This document shows positions 1 through 8,028 of a stretch of 64,000 bases of DNA, in pieces. The notes under the pieces were generated by a model. That model ran no database searches and had not been told where the DNA came from. It saw only the letters and a program-made list of their open reading frames with translations. Numbering within the stretch: the first letter of the stretch is position 1; the number at the start of each line of letters is the position of its first letter. This DNA comes from CAXXOK01 sp963664595. Its GTDB lineage: Bacteria > Bacillota > Clostridia > Christensenellales > Aristaeellaceae. The stretch lies in the NCBI GenBank assembly GCA_963664595.2, contig CAXXOK010000010.1, positions 1,240,001-1,304,000 on the forward strand, read 5' to 3'. A program made the position numbers and the translations under genes.

Positions 1-591
1 CCCGCGCGCATGTTTGCCTCCGGCATCGCCGATGCCTTGGCTAAATTCCCGGAAATGGATTTTTCCCTTCACAACGTTTCGGGCTGGGATCCCGGGGTTA
101 TGCCCTTTCTCGGCCTTGCGATTTCCGATTTCAACAAGAACGTTTACCTGCAAAAAGGGCTGCAGGCCCTTGCCGACGTCAGGAATGGCCGGACGACCGA
201 CACGGCGGAGGATGTGCTGACCGTGAATATCGTCACCACCGGCCTGATCTCCTGTATGGCCAACAACGGCAAACAGATTGCCGTTGCCCATTCCATTTAC
301 GACTGTGTGTGCGCGCTATTCAAGCCGCAGCGCGCCAAATATCTCCACGGTGAAATCGTATCCTGCGGTCTGGCCGTGCAGATGGGGATCAACGGATACT
401 CCGAAGACCGCATTGATGCCATGCTTTCCTATTTAAAGGAATTGGGCACGCCCACCTGTTTGCGGGATATTGAAATTGAGCCCACAGATGAAAACTTTGC
501 AAAAATTTCCGACTACATCATTCGTTCGATGGATATAACGGACGAGGATGTTCGCCGGAGAGTAAATGAGAATCTTTTGCGTATTCGCTAG
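1..591 (+). CDS. Iron-containing alcohol dehydrogenase, GldA-like (3' part)
   Basis: The reading frame is already open at base 1, so the N-terminal NAD-binding half lies outside the window. The visible 196 or so residues are the all-helical metal-binding half. GIADALAKFPE near the start resembles the corresponding segment of glycerol dehydrogenase GldA, and the two metal-site histidines fit AHSIYD and YLHGEIVSCG, about 20 residues apart. Enzymes of this superfamily oxidise or reduce small polyols, ketones or aldehydes with NAD(P). The gene sits upstream of and co-oriented with a TRAP transporter, which suggests it acts on the imported compound. The substrate cannot be told from the sequence. 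Confidence 0.8.
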   Translation, partial: PARMFASGIADALAKFPEMDFSLHNVSGWDPGVMPFLGLAISDFNKNVYLQKGLQALADVRNGRTTDTAEDVLTVNIVTTGLISCMANNGKQIAVAHSIYDCVCALFKPQRAKYLHGEIVSCGLAVQMGINGYSEDRIDAMLSYLKELGTPTCLRDIEIEPTDENFAKISDYIIRSMDITDEDVRRRVNENLLRIR

Positions 592-654
592 GCGAGCAAC
601 GGTTTAGTCTCCCGTGGGACGACGCTGCGGATTTTTTCCGGCTCGGTTTGTACT

Positions 655-664
655 CTGTTTACAA
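655..664. promoter_or_regulatory. Candidate GntR/FadR operator upstream of TRAP operon
   Basis: CTGTTTACAA shares nine of ten bases with TTGTTTACAA at 3832-3841, in front of the GntR-family regulator downstream of the TRAP genes. It lies about 130 bases before dctP. That this is a shared operator is inference from the matching sequence and the gene order. Confidence 0.4.
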
Positions 665-793
665 TGCCTTGGTTTCATACCGGGCATCCGGCAAACCGAT
701 GCCGGCACTCCGCCGCCGGGTCGCGCGGAAGATTGGCCGACGCAAACCAGGATACGCAGGATATATGTTGAATATTTTTAAGGAGGTAATCCC

Positions 794-1840
794 ATGAAAC
801 GCATTCTGACTGTTGCCCTGGCCTTCCTGTTCCTGACCTCTATGATGATGTCGTCCGCATCCGCCGTAACGGATACCGGCGTTGTCAAACTCGCTTTTAC
901 AGATTCACCCATGATGACGATCGGTGAAGAACAGTATCCGCATCCCTCGTACGCGGCGATGCTGGCCTTTAAAGGCGCTTTTGAGAGCTATACCAACAAC
1001 CGGTTTTCCGTTGAGCTGTTTCCCTATGGTGTGCTTGGCGATGCCGATTCCAACCTTTCCGAGCTGCTGACGGGTACGCTGCAGGGCGCAACGCCTGCCG
1101 ACGGCACCCTGTCATCCTTCTGCCCCACCGTGCAGATTTTGCTGATCCCGTATCTTTTCAAAGATATTCTGGTGGCATACGAGCTGCTCGACAGCCAGTG
1201 GTTCGCTGATCTCCGCGATCAGATGGCCGCGGAGTCCGGCCTGCGCATCATCGCCGTGTATGAAAACGGCGGCTACCGCAACTTCACCAACAACGTACGC
1301 ACTGTGAAAACCGCTTCCGACATGGAAGGCCTCAAGATGCGCGTGATGGACTCCACCATCTACCGGATCATCGTGGAATCCCTGGGCGCCTCGGTTACGG
1401 TTGTCGGCTTTGCCGAGCTTTACAGCGCGCTGCAGACAGGCGTGGTTGACGGCGAAGAGAATTCCGCCATCACCGTCCTCAACGCTTCACTGGATGAAGT
1501 GCAGAAGTACATGACCGTGGATCAGCACCTGCTGGGTCTGGCCATGCTGACCATCTCCGAAGATTGGTATCAGGGTCTGAGCGAAGCTGACCAGGCCGCC
1601 GTGCTGCGTGCCGGCAAGCAAGCAACCGTTGCCGCCCGCGGCGCCGTGCGCACCGCCGAGTCCGCCGCGTTTGCAGCGCTGGCCGCCAATGGCATGGAGA
1701 TTTACTACCCCTCCAGCGAGGAGCTTGCCACCTTCAAGGCCGCGTGCCAGCAACCTGCCATCGACTGGCTTTATGAGAACTTTGACAATGATTTGATCAA
1801 CCAGATGCTGGCCATCGTAGATGAGGCCGGCAGCCATTAA
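794..1840 (+). CDS. dctP: TRAP transporter solute-binding protein (DctP family)
   Basis: This is the extracytoplasmic binding protein of a tripartite ATP-independent transporter, which captures a carboxylate-type solute and hands it to the QM membrane subunits. It has 348 residues, the usual length. Residues 1-24 form a signal peptide ending around ASA. DctP-type blocks are visible: VYENGGYRNFTNNVRTVKT, MEGLKMRVMDSTIY with the conserved arginine that binds the carboxylate, and VDGEENS. The start is set by AAGGAGG eight bases upstream of the ATG. It is the first gene of dctP-dctQ-dctM, with a strong hairpin after it. The ligand is unknown. Confidence 0.93.
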   Translation: MKRILTVALAFLFLTSMMMSSASAVTDTGVVKLAFTDSPMMTIGEEQYPHPSYAAMLAFKGAFESYTNNRFSVELFPYGVLGDADSNLSELLTGTLQGATPADGTLSSFCPTVQILLIPYLFKDILVAYELLDSQWFADLRDQMAAESGLRIIAVYENGGYRNFTNNVRTVKTASDMEGLKMRVMDSTIYRIIVESLGASVTVVGFAELYSALQTGVVDGEENSAITVLNASLDEVQKYMTVDQHLLGLAMLTISEDWYQGLSEADQAAVLRAGKQATVAARGAVRTAESAAFAALAANGMEIYYPSSEELATFKAACQQPAIDWLYENFDNDLINQMLAIVDEAGSH

Positions 1841-1857
1841 ACCTTCATGAACAACTA

Positions 1858-1892
1858 CGCGCATTCCCCTGCTTTCAGCAGGGGAATGCGCG
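1858..1892 (+). other. Intercistronic hairpin between dctP and dctQ
   Basis: A perfect 15-bp stem (1858-1872 with 1878-1892) encloses the loop TTTCA. No T-run follows, so it is not a standard intrinsic terminator. Such a structure after the first cistron could protect the binding-protein mRNA from 3' decay or partly attenuate readthrough, giving more DctP than membrane subunits. That role is inference. Confidence 0.75.
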
Positions 1893-1936
1893 CTCAGGAC
1901 CTCTCAACATGACCAACAAAAAGGAGGAGGTCAAGC

Positions 1937-2443
1937 TTGAAAAAAGTGCTTCACGCCTATCTGAAGTTGATGGATTGGCTGGATACGCTTGTGAAATGGG
2001 TCAGTTCCCCCCTTTGTGCCGCCATTGTTGTTGTGATAACGATTCAGGTATTCTCTCGGTTTATCAGTTTTGTCAAGTCCCCGGCCTGGACGGAAGAATT
2101 GGCGCGGTATTTAATGATCGCAATGGCCTTTTTGGCCGCAAGCAACGGGATCAAAAACTGGAACAATATCAGCGTCGATTTCATAACGAAGAAGTTTTCT
2201 CCAAAAGCGCAAAAGATCATCGACGTCTCCATTCAGGTTACCGTATTTGCGCTTTTGGTTTTCACCGCTTATATCTGCTGGAAAACCTTCGGCAAGGTTG
2301 GGTTCCGGCAGAAGAGTTCCACGCTGCAAATTCAAATGATTATTCCTCAAAGCACGCTCATCATCGGCAGCATCGTGATGAGTTTGCAGCTCGTCGGCGT
2401 GATTATCCGGCAATTTATGAAGGGAGATGGTGACGGTGCTTGA
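1937..2443 (+). CDS. dctQ: TRAP transporter small permease (DctQ family)
   Basis: This 168-residue protein has four membrane segments (about 20-40, 52-70, 92-112, 133-155), as in DctQ subunits. The motif WTEELARYLMIAMAFLAAS is the family signature. In TRAP systems DctQ is the scaffold that pairs with DctM in the membrane. The start is TTG at 1937, chosen because AAGGAGGAGG ends seven bases before it and the frame has no better ATG. A 174-residue frame starting at 1909 overlaps it entirely but is arginine- and cysteine-rich and is a shadow. The gene ends inside the start of dctM, so the two are translationally coupled. Confidence 0.92.
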   Translation: MKKVLHAYLKLMDWLDTLVKWVSSPLCAAIVVVITIQVFSRFISFVKSPAWTEELARYLMIAMAFLAASNGIKNWNNISVDFITKKFSPKAQKIIDVSIQVTVFALLVFTAYICWKTFGKVGFRQKSSTLQIQMIIPQSTLIIGSIVMSLQLVGVIIRQFMKGDGDGA

Positions 2444-3728
2444 GTTTGTGATTGCCATGGTGATATTGATCGCTCTGATTCTCTTTAATGTTCCCATCGC
2501 GTTTTCCATCAGCGGCACAACGCTGTTTTATATCATGATCACCAATCCCGCCAACGTATCGGCCATTCCCATCCGCATGTTTGCGGGCGTCAACTCCTTT
2601 ACGTTGATGGCGCTGCCACTGTTCATGCTGGCGGCGGACCTGATGGTCAGCACCGGGATATCCGTCAAGCTGTTCGATTTTGTCCGCATCCGCCTGGGGC
2701 GTCACCGTGGCGGCCTTGCGTACGTCAACATCGTCGCCAGCACCATTTTCGGCAGTCTGTCCGGCGCAGCGCTGTCCGATATCGCGGGGCTTGGCAAGGT
2801 GGAGATCGACGCCATGTACGAGGATAATTATCCCAAGGATTTCTCGTGCGCTATCACAGCTGCGTCGTCCATCCAAAGCCCTTTGATTCCGCCCAGCAAC
2901 ATTGCCATCCTGTACGCAGGCACCATGTCCCTGTCGGTCGGCGCGGTTCTCTACGCTGGTTTTATCCCGGGCATTTTGCTCATGCTGAGCCAGATCATCT
3001 ACGTCAAGCTCAACAGCAAACGGCTGAACCTGCCCAAGCATGAGAAAATCTATACCAAGCAGGAAAAAAAGGTTCTGGTCCGAGACGGTATTGTTGCGCT
3101 GATTATGCCTCTGATCATTCTGGTCACCATCACATGCGGCATAGCAACCCCCACCGAGGCGGCGGGCCTTTCCGTACTGTACGCGCTGATTATCGGCTTT
3201 GTGTTCTTCCGCAGCGTTTCCATAAAGAAGCTGGCCAAATCGCTGTGGACGACCTCCAAAAGCAGTGCGAACCTGTTTTTGATCATCTCGTTTTCCTCGG
3301 TATTCGCGTGGGCGATCGGCATCGAAAAGATACCCGATCAACTGGCCCAGCTTTTGATCAGCGCAACTGGCAATAAATATATGATGATGCTGATCATCAA
3401 CCTCATCCTGCTGATCGTCGGCATGTGGATGGAAACCGGCGCGGCTGTGATGCTGTTCGCCCCCATCCTGTCCCCCATCGCGGTGGCGGCGGGTTTCAGC
3501 CCGGTTCACTTTGCGGTGATCATGCTCACCAACCTGACCCTTGGCTTGATCACACCGCCGGTCGGCGTTGTACTGTACGCGGCCGCCGCAGTAGGCGAGC
3601 AGAAACTGGAAGCTGTAACTAAGGCCACGCTCCCGTTCATTATTATGGGGTTTGTCGTAATTGCGCTGATCGTGTTTATGCCGGATGTCGTTCTGTTTCT
3701 TCCGCGGATTTTCAACTTCGTCCAGTAA
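2436..3728 (+). CDS. dctM: TRAP transporter large permease (DctM family)
   Basis: This is the channel-forming, sodium-coupled subunit of the TRAP transporter, with about 430 residues and twelve or so membrane segments. DctM hallmarks are GRHRGGLAYVNIVASTIFG, GSLSGAALSDIAGLG, IQSPLIPPSNIAILYAG and TPPVGVVLYAAAAV. I place the start at GTG 2436, nine bases after the AGGGAG element. An ATG at 2427 directly abuts that element and is less likely. It overlaps dctQ by eight bases. No terminator is visible before the regulator promoter that follows. Confidence 0.92.
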   Translation: MLEFVIAMVILIALILFNVPIAFSISGTTLFYIMITNPANVSAIPIRMFAGVNSFTLMALPLFMLAADLMVSTGISVKLFDFVRIRLGRHRGGLAYVNIVASTIFGSLSGAALSDIAGLGKVEIDAMYEDNYPKDFSCAITAASSIQSPLIPPSNIAILYAGTMSLSVGAVLYAGFIPGILLMLSQIIYVKLNSKRLNLPKHEKIYTKQEKKVLVRDGIVALIMPLIILVTITCGIATPTEAAGLSVLYALIIGFVFFRSVSIKKLAKSLWTTSKSSANLFLIISFSSVFAWAIGIEKIPDQLAQLLISATGNKYMMMLIINLILLIVGMWMETGAAVMLFAPILSPIAVAAGFSPVHFAVIMLTNLTLGLITPPVGVVLYAAAAVGEQKLEAVTKATLPFIIMGFVVIALIVFMPDVVLFLPRIFNFVQ

Positions 3729-3831
3729 CGGCCCTTCCCCTGAACAGCAGATTTCCGGGTTCGCACCTCCCGTGAAGCACTTGCCCTGCGCATGCTCCCG
3801 CCGTAGGCCTCTCTGCGTTTATTCCAATACA

Positions 3832-3877
3832 TTGTTTACAACAAATTTTCAGCTTGCTATAATGTGATTGTATACAA
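3832..3877 (+). promoter_or_regulatory. Promoter and paired operators for the GntR regulator
   Basis: A -35 TTTACA (3835-3840), a 17-base spacer and a perfect -10 TATAAT (3858-3863) precede the regulator gene. TTGTTTACAA (3832-3841) overlaps the -35 box. The perfect palindrome TTGTATACAA (3868-3877) lies just after the -10 box. FadR-subfamily GntR proteins bind palindromes of this GT-N-AC type, so autoregulation is likely. Confidence 0.7.
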
Positions 3878-3895
3878 GCAGAGAGGTGGAACCCG

Positions 3896-4582
3896 ATGAA
3901 ACCGGCAGTCAGCGATGTGGTGTATAAAGGCATCAGCAGTCGGATACGGGACGGCATTTATCCGGTAGGATTCAAAATTCCCACAGAGCAGGAGCTGTGC
4001 GCGCAATTCTCCGTAGGCCGTTCCAGCGTCCGGGAAGCGACAAGCATGCTCCAGGCGCACGGCTTTATTAAAAGCAAGCGCGGAAGCGGCACCTATGTGA
4101 TCTCCAAGTTCGGCAACCAAACAGATACGCTGAACCAGTGGATGGTGGAAAATCAGGAAAGCATCGCCGATTATATGGATGTCCGTCACAGCGTTGAAAG
4201 CCTGTCCCTCAAGCTTTTTATCAAATCCTACGACGTCAGCGCCTACAATCGCCTGCAGGAGATCGAGAGCCAGTTTGAGCAGGCCATCCGGAATGTGGAC
4301 GTTGATACGATCGTCGGCATGGACGAAGCGCTGCATATGGCAATTGCCAACGCTACCGGCAACCAGCTGCTGATCGACATCAACAACAAGCTGATCGAAG
4401 CGTTCCGCCAGTACCGCAACATCACCTTCGCGTGTGACGCCGGGTACGAATCGGCCATCGCGGAGCACCGCAGAGTTTTGGAAGCCATTCAACGGCAGGA
4501 TACGGACGACGCACTGTATGCACTTCGCATCCACCTGGAGAACTCCTACAAGTTGACCTTTACCTCCATTTCGAAGGCATAA
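3896..4582 (+). CDS. GntR-family transcriptional regulator, FadR subfamily
   Basis: This 228-residue regulator has a winged-helix GntR domain at about residues 8-75 (GFKIPTEQELCAQFSVGRSSVREA with the recognition helix, then SKRGSGTYV for the wing). A helical FCD ligand-binding domain spans about 90-220. In the FCD domain, candidate metal- or ligand-site residues are D and H in MDEALHMAIANATGN and the H of AEHRRVLEAI. FCD regulators usually sense small organic acids. A match of the proposed operator near the TRAP operon supports control of dctPQM. The ATG is preceded by GAGAGGTGG. Confidence 0.9.
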   Translation: MKPAVSDVVYKGISSRIRDGIYPVGFKIPTEQELCAQFSVGRSSVREATSMLQAHGFIKSKRGSGTYVISKFGNQTDTLNQWMVENQESIADYMDVRHSVESLSLKLFIKSYDVSAYNRLQEIESQFEQAIRNVDVDTIVGMDEALHMAIANATGNQLLIDINNKLIEAFRQYRNITFACDAGYESAIAEHRRVLEAIQRQDTDDALYALRIHLENSYKLTFTSISKA

Positions 4583-4716
4583 CGGATAGCGGTTTTCTCC
4601 GTTATTTATCGGGGATTGCATCCGCTCCATGCGCACAATGCCGCAGCAAGTGCTATTCGGCAATCACATACGCTATACCAACCCAACAACTGAAACCTTC
4701 CCGAAGTAAAAAACAT

Positions 4717-4748
4717 GGGCTGCCGCAGCCGATAAGCTGCGGCAGCCC
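4717..4748. terminator. Bidirectional terminator between converging genes
   Basis: A 12-bp GC-rich stem (4717-4728 with 4737-4748) has an A-rich stretch on its left and T-rich sequence on its right. It sits between the convergent regulator and DUF364 genes and can serve both. Confidence 0.8.
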
Positions 4749-4853
4749 GTTTATTATGAATCGGCAATTGATTTACCCTATTGTCATGCTCTGAACTCCA
4801 AGCATGTTTCAGTCATCATCGTTTATCTCATTGCCTGTATCAACCGGGCGCCG

Positions 4854-5612
4854 TCATCCGCCGCAAAAGCAAACCCGTTTCAAGCCCAGCAGCTCGGCCG
4901 CTCCTGCGATCGTGATGCCGAAAAAGAGCACTTCCCTGCCGATGCCGAGATACTCCACAATCGTGCCGTTGCTCAGCGTGCTGCCCGTGCACAGCACAAG
5001 GTCCGGCCAGCTGAGCACCGCATCCCGGTAGTCGTTCTTTCCGTGTTCTATCCGTATTCCATCGTTCACCTTGCCCACGTTTTCCGGGTTCAGGTCCAGT
5101 ACCCGCAGCGGAAACGCCTGGGAAAGGGCTTCGATCATGGCGGGCTGATAGCCGACCAGCGTGATTTTCGGATGTCCGTAATGCTCCTTTACATAACCGG
5201 CAAGTTCCCTTGCGCAGCATTCCGGCTCATCATTTTTACAGTGTACGGTGCCCTTGGCCAGATTCAGCTTTCGCATTACAGCATTCAGCGACGCAATGTA
5301 AAGGCCGAGAGCGCCCTTGTCGTTTTCGATATCCAGTGCCAGAACATCGCCGAGGGTTCCGGCAAACTCCGCGGGCGAATCCGTAAACGCTTGCCCGAAC
5401 GCTCCCCTGTATTCGGCCTGGAGCATTACTTCCTTGCCGGTCAGGATGGGATAATCCCTGCGGGCCGTATCGCCGATGGCGTCCTTGGGGGACAGCGCCT
5501 TGGCCCGAATTCCTATCGGCTCCGCCATCAGGCCGTGCGCTTGCACCAGCTCTGCAAAACGGCGTTTCAGCTCCGGGTACAGGTTCTGCGCGTTGATTTC
5601 CATAACGGACAT
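4854..5612 (-). CDS. DUF4213/DUF364 (Rossmann-like) protein
   Basis: The 252-residue protein has the two-part build of the DUF4213/DUF364 family. The N-terminal part contains AEYRGAFGQAFTDSPAEFAG, and the C-terminal Rossmann-like half runs from ITLVGYQPAMIEAL to DLVLCTGSTLSNGTIVEYL. Database descriptions of this family speak of putative heavy-metal chelation, but no reaction is established for it. The protein ends in CFCGG, a possible metal ligand. The ATG at 5612 follows GAGGAA. A second ATG lies three codons in. Neighbours do not reveal a role. Confidence 0.65.
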   Translation of the reverse strand: MSVMEINAQNLYPELKRRFAELVQAHGLMAEPIGIRAKALSPKDAIGDTARRDYPILTGKEVMLQAEYRGAFGQAFTDSPAEFAGTLGDVLALDIENDKGALGLYIASLNAVMRKLNLAKGTVHCKNDEPECCARELAGYVKEHYGHPKITLVGYQPAMIEALSQAFPLRVLDLNPENVGKVNDGIRIEHGKNDYRDAVLSWPDLVLCTGSTLSNGTIVEYLGIGREVLFFGITIAGAAELLGLKRVCFCGG

Positions 5613-6147
5613 AGGATTCCTCTTCTCTTTGACTGTTAGAAAATAGCGGCAGAGCCGCGGCCCTTTGAAGGTTTTGCAGTAAAATGACCGGACTAACAGG
5701 GTAACGGCAGCGTATCCGAATACGCCGTTTCAACTTGTCAAATAACCTTTTCGGGTCGTTATCGCCGCTCGCTTCATAGCGCCTTGGGCGCTGCTCGCTC
5801 GCTTACCCCTTTGTTGTAACGCAAGCCTTTGGACTTTCAGCCCTGGACCCTTCTTTTTTGACTGCCTGAAGCAGCGTATCCGAACACGCTGTTTTTCAGT
5901 ACGTACGAAACTATCCTTTCCCCCCGTTTATCTTTTGAGCAGTTCGGATACAGCGCTCTGCCGGTGTTATGACGGATGAGGATTGTACAGCTTCATCCTA
6001 TCGGATCGGTTCTTTCCTATCAATGCGGCATATCTTCCCGCCGTTTACGGTGCTTGCAAAGCGGGAATCCGAGTGCTATATTCCAGATAGCGTTACAGTA
6101 AGTCGGTGCCTTGTACCGATACGCTGTAGGATTTGCGTGAGGTTTGT
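5613..6147. other. Non-coding stretch with short related palindromes
   Basis: I see no gene in these 535 bases. Two copies of a 24-base sequence that match at 22 positions lie at 5707-5730 and 5871-5894, both containing GCAGCGTATCCGAA. The first contains the perfect palindrome GCGTAT-CCGA-ATACGC. A partial inverted copy lies at 5943-5955. A TTGACA box on the minus strand (5736-5741) next to the first copy may belong to the promoter of the DUF364 gene, but no good -10 box is spaced from it. Confidence 0.4.
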
Positions 6148-7002
6148 ATGAATGTAATTCAGCTTTCCAACGGTACCCTGGCCTTCTATCCCCCGGAAAA
6201 TCCGCTTCCCGGCTCGCCTGCCATCGTCATTTGCCCCGGCGGGGCCTATGCCACGCGTTCCGGCTTTGAGGGGGAAACCGTCGCCCGTTATTTTGCGGAC
6301 CGCGGCTTTGCCGCCTACGTGTGCGAATACAGCGTCGGGCCGGAGGCACGCATGCCCCGCCCGCTGCTTCAGCTTGCGGCAGCCGTCGCCAAGGCCCGGG
6401 AGCAGTCCGGTTTCGTGACGGTGTGCGGGTTTTCGGCGGGTGGCCATCTGTGCGCTATGCTGTGCACCGCATGGCAGGGTTTGGGCGCTTCCCTTGGGAT
6501 TTCGGACACGGTTATCCGGCCGGATGCCGCCGTGCTTGGATACCCGCTTACCTACTATCCGGCGCATATGCCCCTGCAAGCGCCGGAAGCCTTCGGCGCG
6601 GTAGATGGCACCGACGGGATGCGCGGCATTCCGGAATACTTCCAGCCTGCGCTGCGGCATACGCCGGACGGCCCCCGGCTGGACTTTGAAGCCATGTCGG
6701 CCGCCTATCTGACCGGCTGCCCTCAGCCGGACGACGCCACGCTGCAAAGCCTGAGCCCCGCGCTGCGGGTGAACGCAGATACACCGCCCGCCTTTGTGTG
6801 GACCAACGCCACCGATCCCCTGGTGCCCTGCGGGCATTCCCTCCGCTACGCCCAGGCGCTGCGGGAGCACGGTGTGCGTTTTGCGCTGCACCTTTTCAGC
6901 CGGGGCGGGCATGGCGAGGGTCTTGCCGAAGATAATCCGGAAAGCTATGTATGGCCGGAGATGGCCGTGCGCTTTTTACTCTCCGTACGCGCGGGCGCCT
7001 GA
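6148..7002 (+). CDS. Alpha/beta hydrolase, esterase type (BD-FAE-like)
   Basis: This 284-residue protein has a complete alpha/beta-hydrolase core of the acetyl-esterase/lipase kind. The oxyanion segment is VICPGGAYAT (about 28-36), the nucleophile elbow is CGFSAGGH with Ser96, the acid is probably in TNATDPLVP, and the histidine is in SRGGHGEG. Relatives deacylate acetylated sugars or other small esters in the cytoplasm, and no signal peptide is present. ATG 6148 follows GTGAGG by five bases. An in-frame TTG at 6133 lacks a proper site. Its 3' end overlaps the convergent AraC gene by 27 bases. Confidence 0.82.
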   Translation: MNVIQLSNGTLAFYPPENPLPGSPAIVICPGGAYATRSGFEGETVARYFADRGFAAYVCEYSVGPEARMPRPLLQLAAAVAKAREQSGFVTVCGFSAGGHLCAMLCTAWQGLGASLGISDTVIRPDAAVLGYPLTYYPAHMPLQAPEAFGAVDGTDGMRGIPEYFQPALRHTPDGPRLDFEAMSAAYLTGCPQPDDATLQSLSPALRVNADTPPAFVWTNATDPLVPCGHSLRYAQALREHGVRFALHLFSRGGHGEGLAEDNPESYVWPEMAVRFLLSVRAGA

Positions 7003-7932
7003 GGGCAGCTTTCCCCCGGTGGACGCAGGCACTTCCACGCCGCTGTAGCGGCGGCGGTAATTGCTGGGCGTCATCCCCGTATTTTTTGCAAAGCACCGGT
7101 TAAAGCTTGATATTTCCCGAAAACCGCAGTGCATGGCGATTTCCATCACCCGTATATTGGTAATGCTCAACAGCAGCGTAGCCTTGCGCATGCAGGCCAT
7201 CGTTATGTATTCCTTGGGGGATATCCCCACCACCTCATGGAATACATGCCGGAAGTTGCTGGCGCACATATGGCAGGTTTCGCTCAGCATTTCCACGGAA
7301 GGGATGGTTTCCCTGTCCAGACTGTCATTAATGGCTTCGAGCGCCGGTTTGATAAATGTCAGCTTCTGGTCGGTATGCATCGGCAGCTTCGGCAGATTGG
7401 CCGACGCGTCCGATAATGTAAGTAAAAAGGAATAAACGCTGAGTGCAAACCGCTCCTGCGCATGCCGCTGGCCCCGCAGCCGGAAGGCATTTTCCATCAA
7501 CTGTATGGCCTGCTGCGCCACAGCGGGGTCTGTTTTGCGGTTCAGCACGCCGCAAATGCCCATCTCGTTACAGATGATCTTATTCACGGCGGAAATATCC
7601 CCGATGCCGCTTTGCGTAAACAGGGAGATCGGGTCGATATACACCCATTTCCACAAGGCGAATTCCTTTTCGGCATTACAGGAAATGTGCCGCTGAAAGG
7701 GAAAAACCAGCGTAATATCCCCCGGACCGCACTCCTCCACCCTGTCTTCCACATAGCTGCGGCTAAACCCCCGCACACAATATCCCAGCTCCAGATGGCG
7801 GTGATAGTGCAGGTAGGTAACCTGGAAAACATCCAGCGGGACGGGCTGCGACGGAATATCCTGGTTGCCATATGTCAACGCGGGCCATTCCACATAGATT
7901 TCCGGCACGTGGTATTCACGGCGATTTTGCAT
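6976..7932 (-). CDS. AraC-family transcriptional regulator
   Basis: This is a 318-residue regulator with an N-terminal cupin-like sensor (LHYHRHLELGYCVRG, then GPGDITLVFPFQRHIS) and a C-terminal AraC DNA-binding domain of two helix-turn-helix units (about 215-310; ETCHMCASNFRHVFHE and IAMHCGFREISSFNRCFAK). Such proteins usually activate sugar-use genes. It is divergent from the sugar ABC operon at 8029, its likely target. The start is ATG 7932, nine bases after AAGGAG. An in-frame codon at 7971 lacks a ribosome site. The gene overlaps the preceding hydrolase tail to tail. Confidence 0.92.
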   Translation of the reverse strand: MQNRREYHVPEIYVEWPALTYGNQDIPSQPVPLDVFQVTYLHYHRHLELGYCVRGFSRSYVEDRVEECGPGDITLVFPFQRHISCNAEKEFALWKWVYIDPISLFTQSGIGDISAVNKIICNEMGICGVLNRKTDPAVAQQAIQLMENAFRLRGQRHAQERFALSVYSFLLTLSDASANLPKLPMHTDQKLTFIKPALEAINDSLDRETIPSVEMLSETCHMCASNFRHVFHEVVGISPKEYITMACMRKATLLLSITNIRVMEIAMHCGFREISSFNRCFAKNTGMTPSNYRRRYSGVEVPASTGGKLPSGARAYGE

Positions 7933-7947
7933 AGTTTCATACTCCTT

Positions 7948-7976
7948 TTGCAAAGATGTCAGCCCCTCCATATACT
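7948..7976 (+). promoter_or_regulatory. Promoter of the sugar ABC operon
   Basis: TTGCAA (7948-7953), a 17-base spacer and TATACT (7971-7976) precede the sugar-binding protein gene by about 50 bases. The region also holds the ribosome binding site of the divergent AraC gene. Confidence 0.6.
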
Positions 7977-8028
7977 ATACTGCAATCAACAGGCTAGCCG
8001 CAAGAATATTTTTTAGGAGGTATCACCA

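Noticed and set aside
1858..1892. Reading the dctP-dctQ hairpin as an operon-ending terminator
   Set aside because: No T-run follows, and dctQM complete the same transporter just downstream.
1909..2433. 174-codon frame overlapping dctQ in another frame
   Set aside because: It starts with an ATG near the dctQ ribosome site but has no membrane segments and is Cys/His/Arg-rich. dctQ in the TTG frame has all family features.
2415..3509. Long open frame antisense to dctM (364 codons)
   Set aside because: It is histidine-, arginine- and glutamine-rich, has no ribosome site, and mirrors a clearly real gene. It reflects GC-rich codon use.
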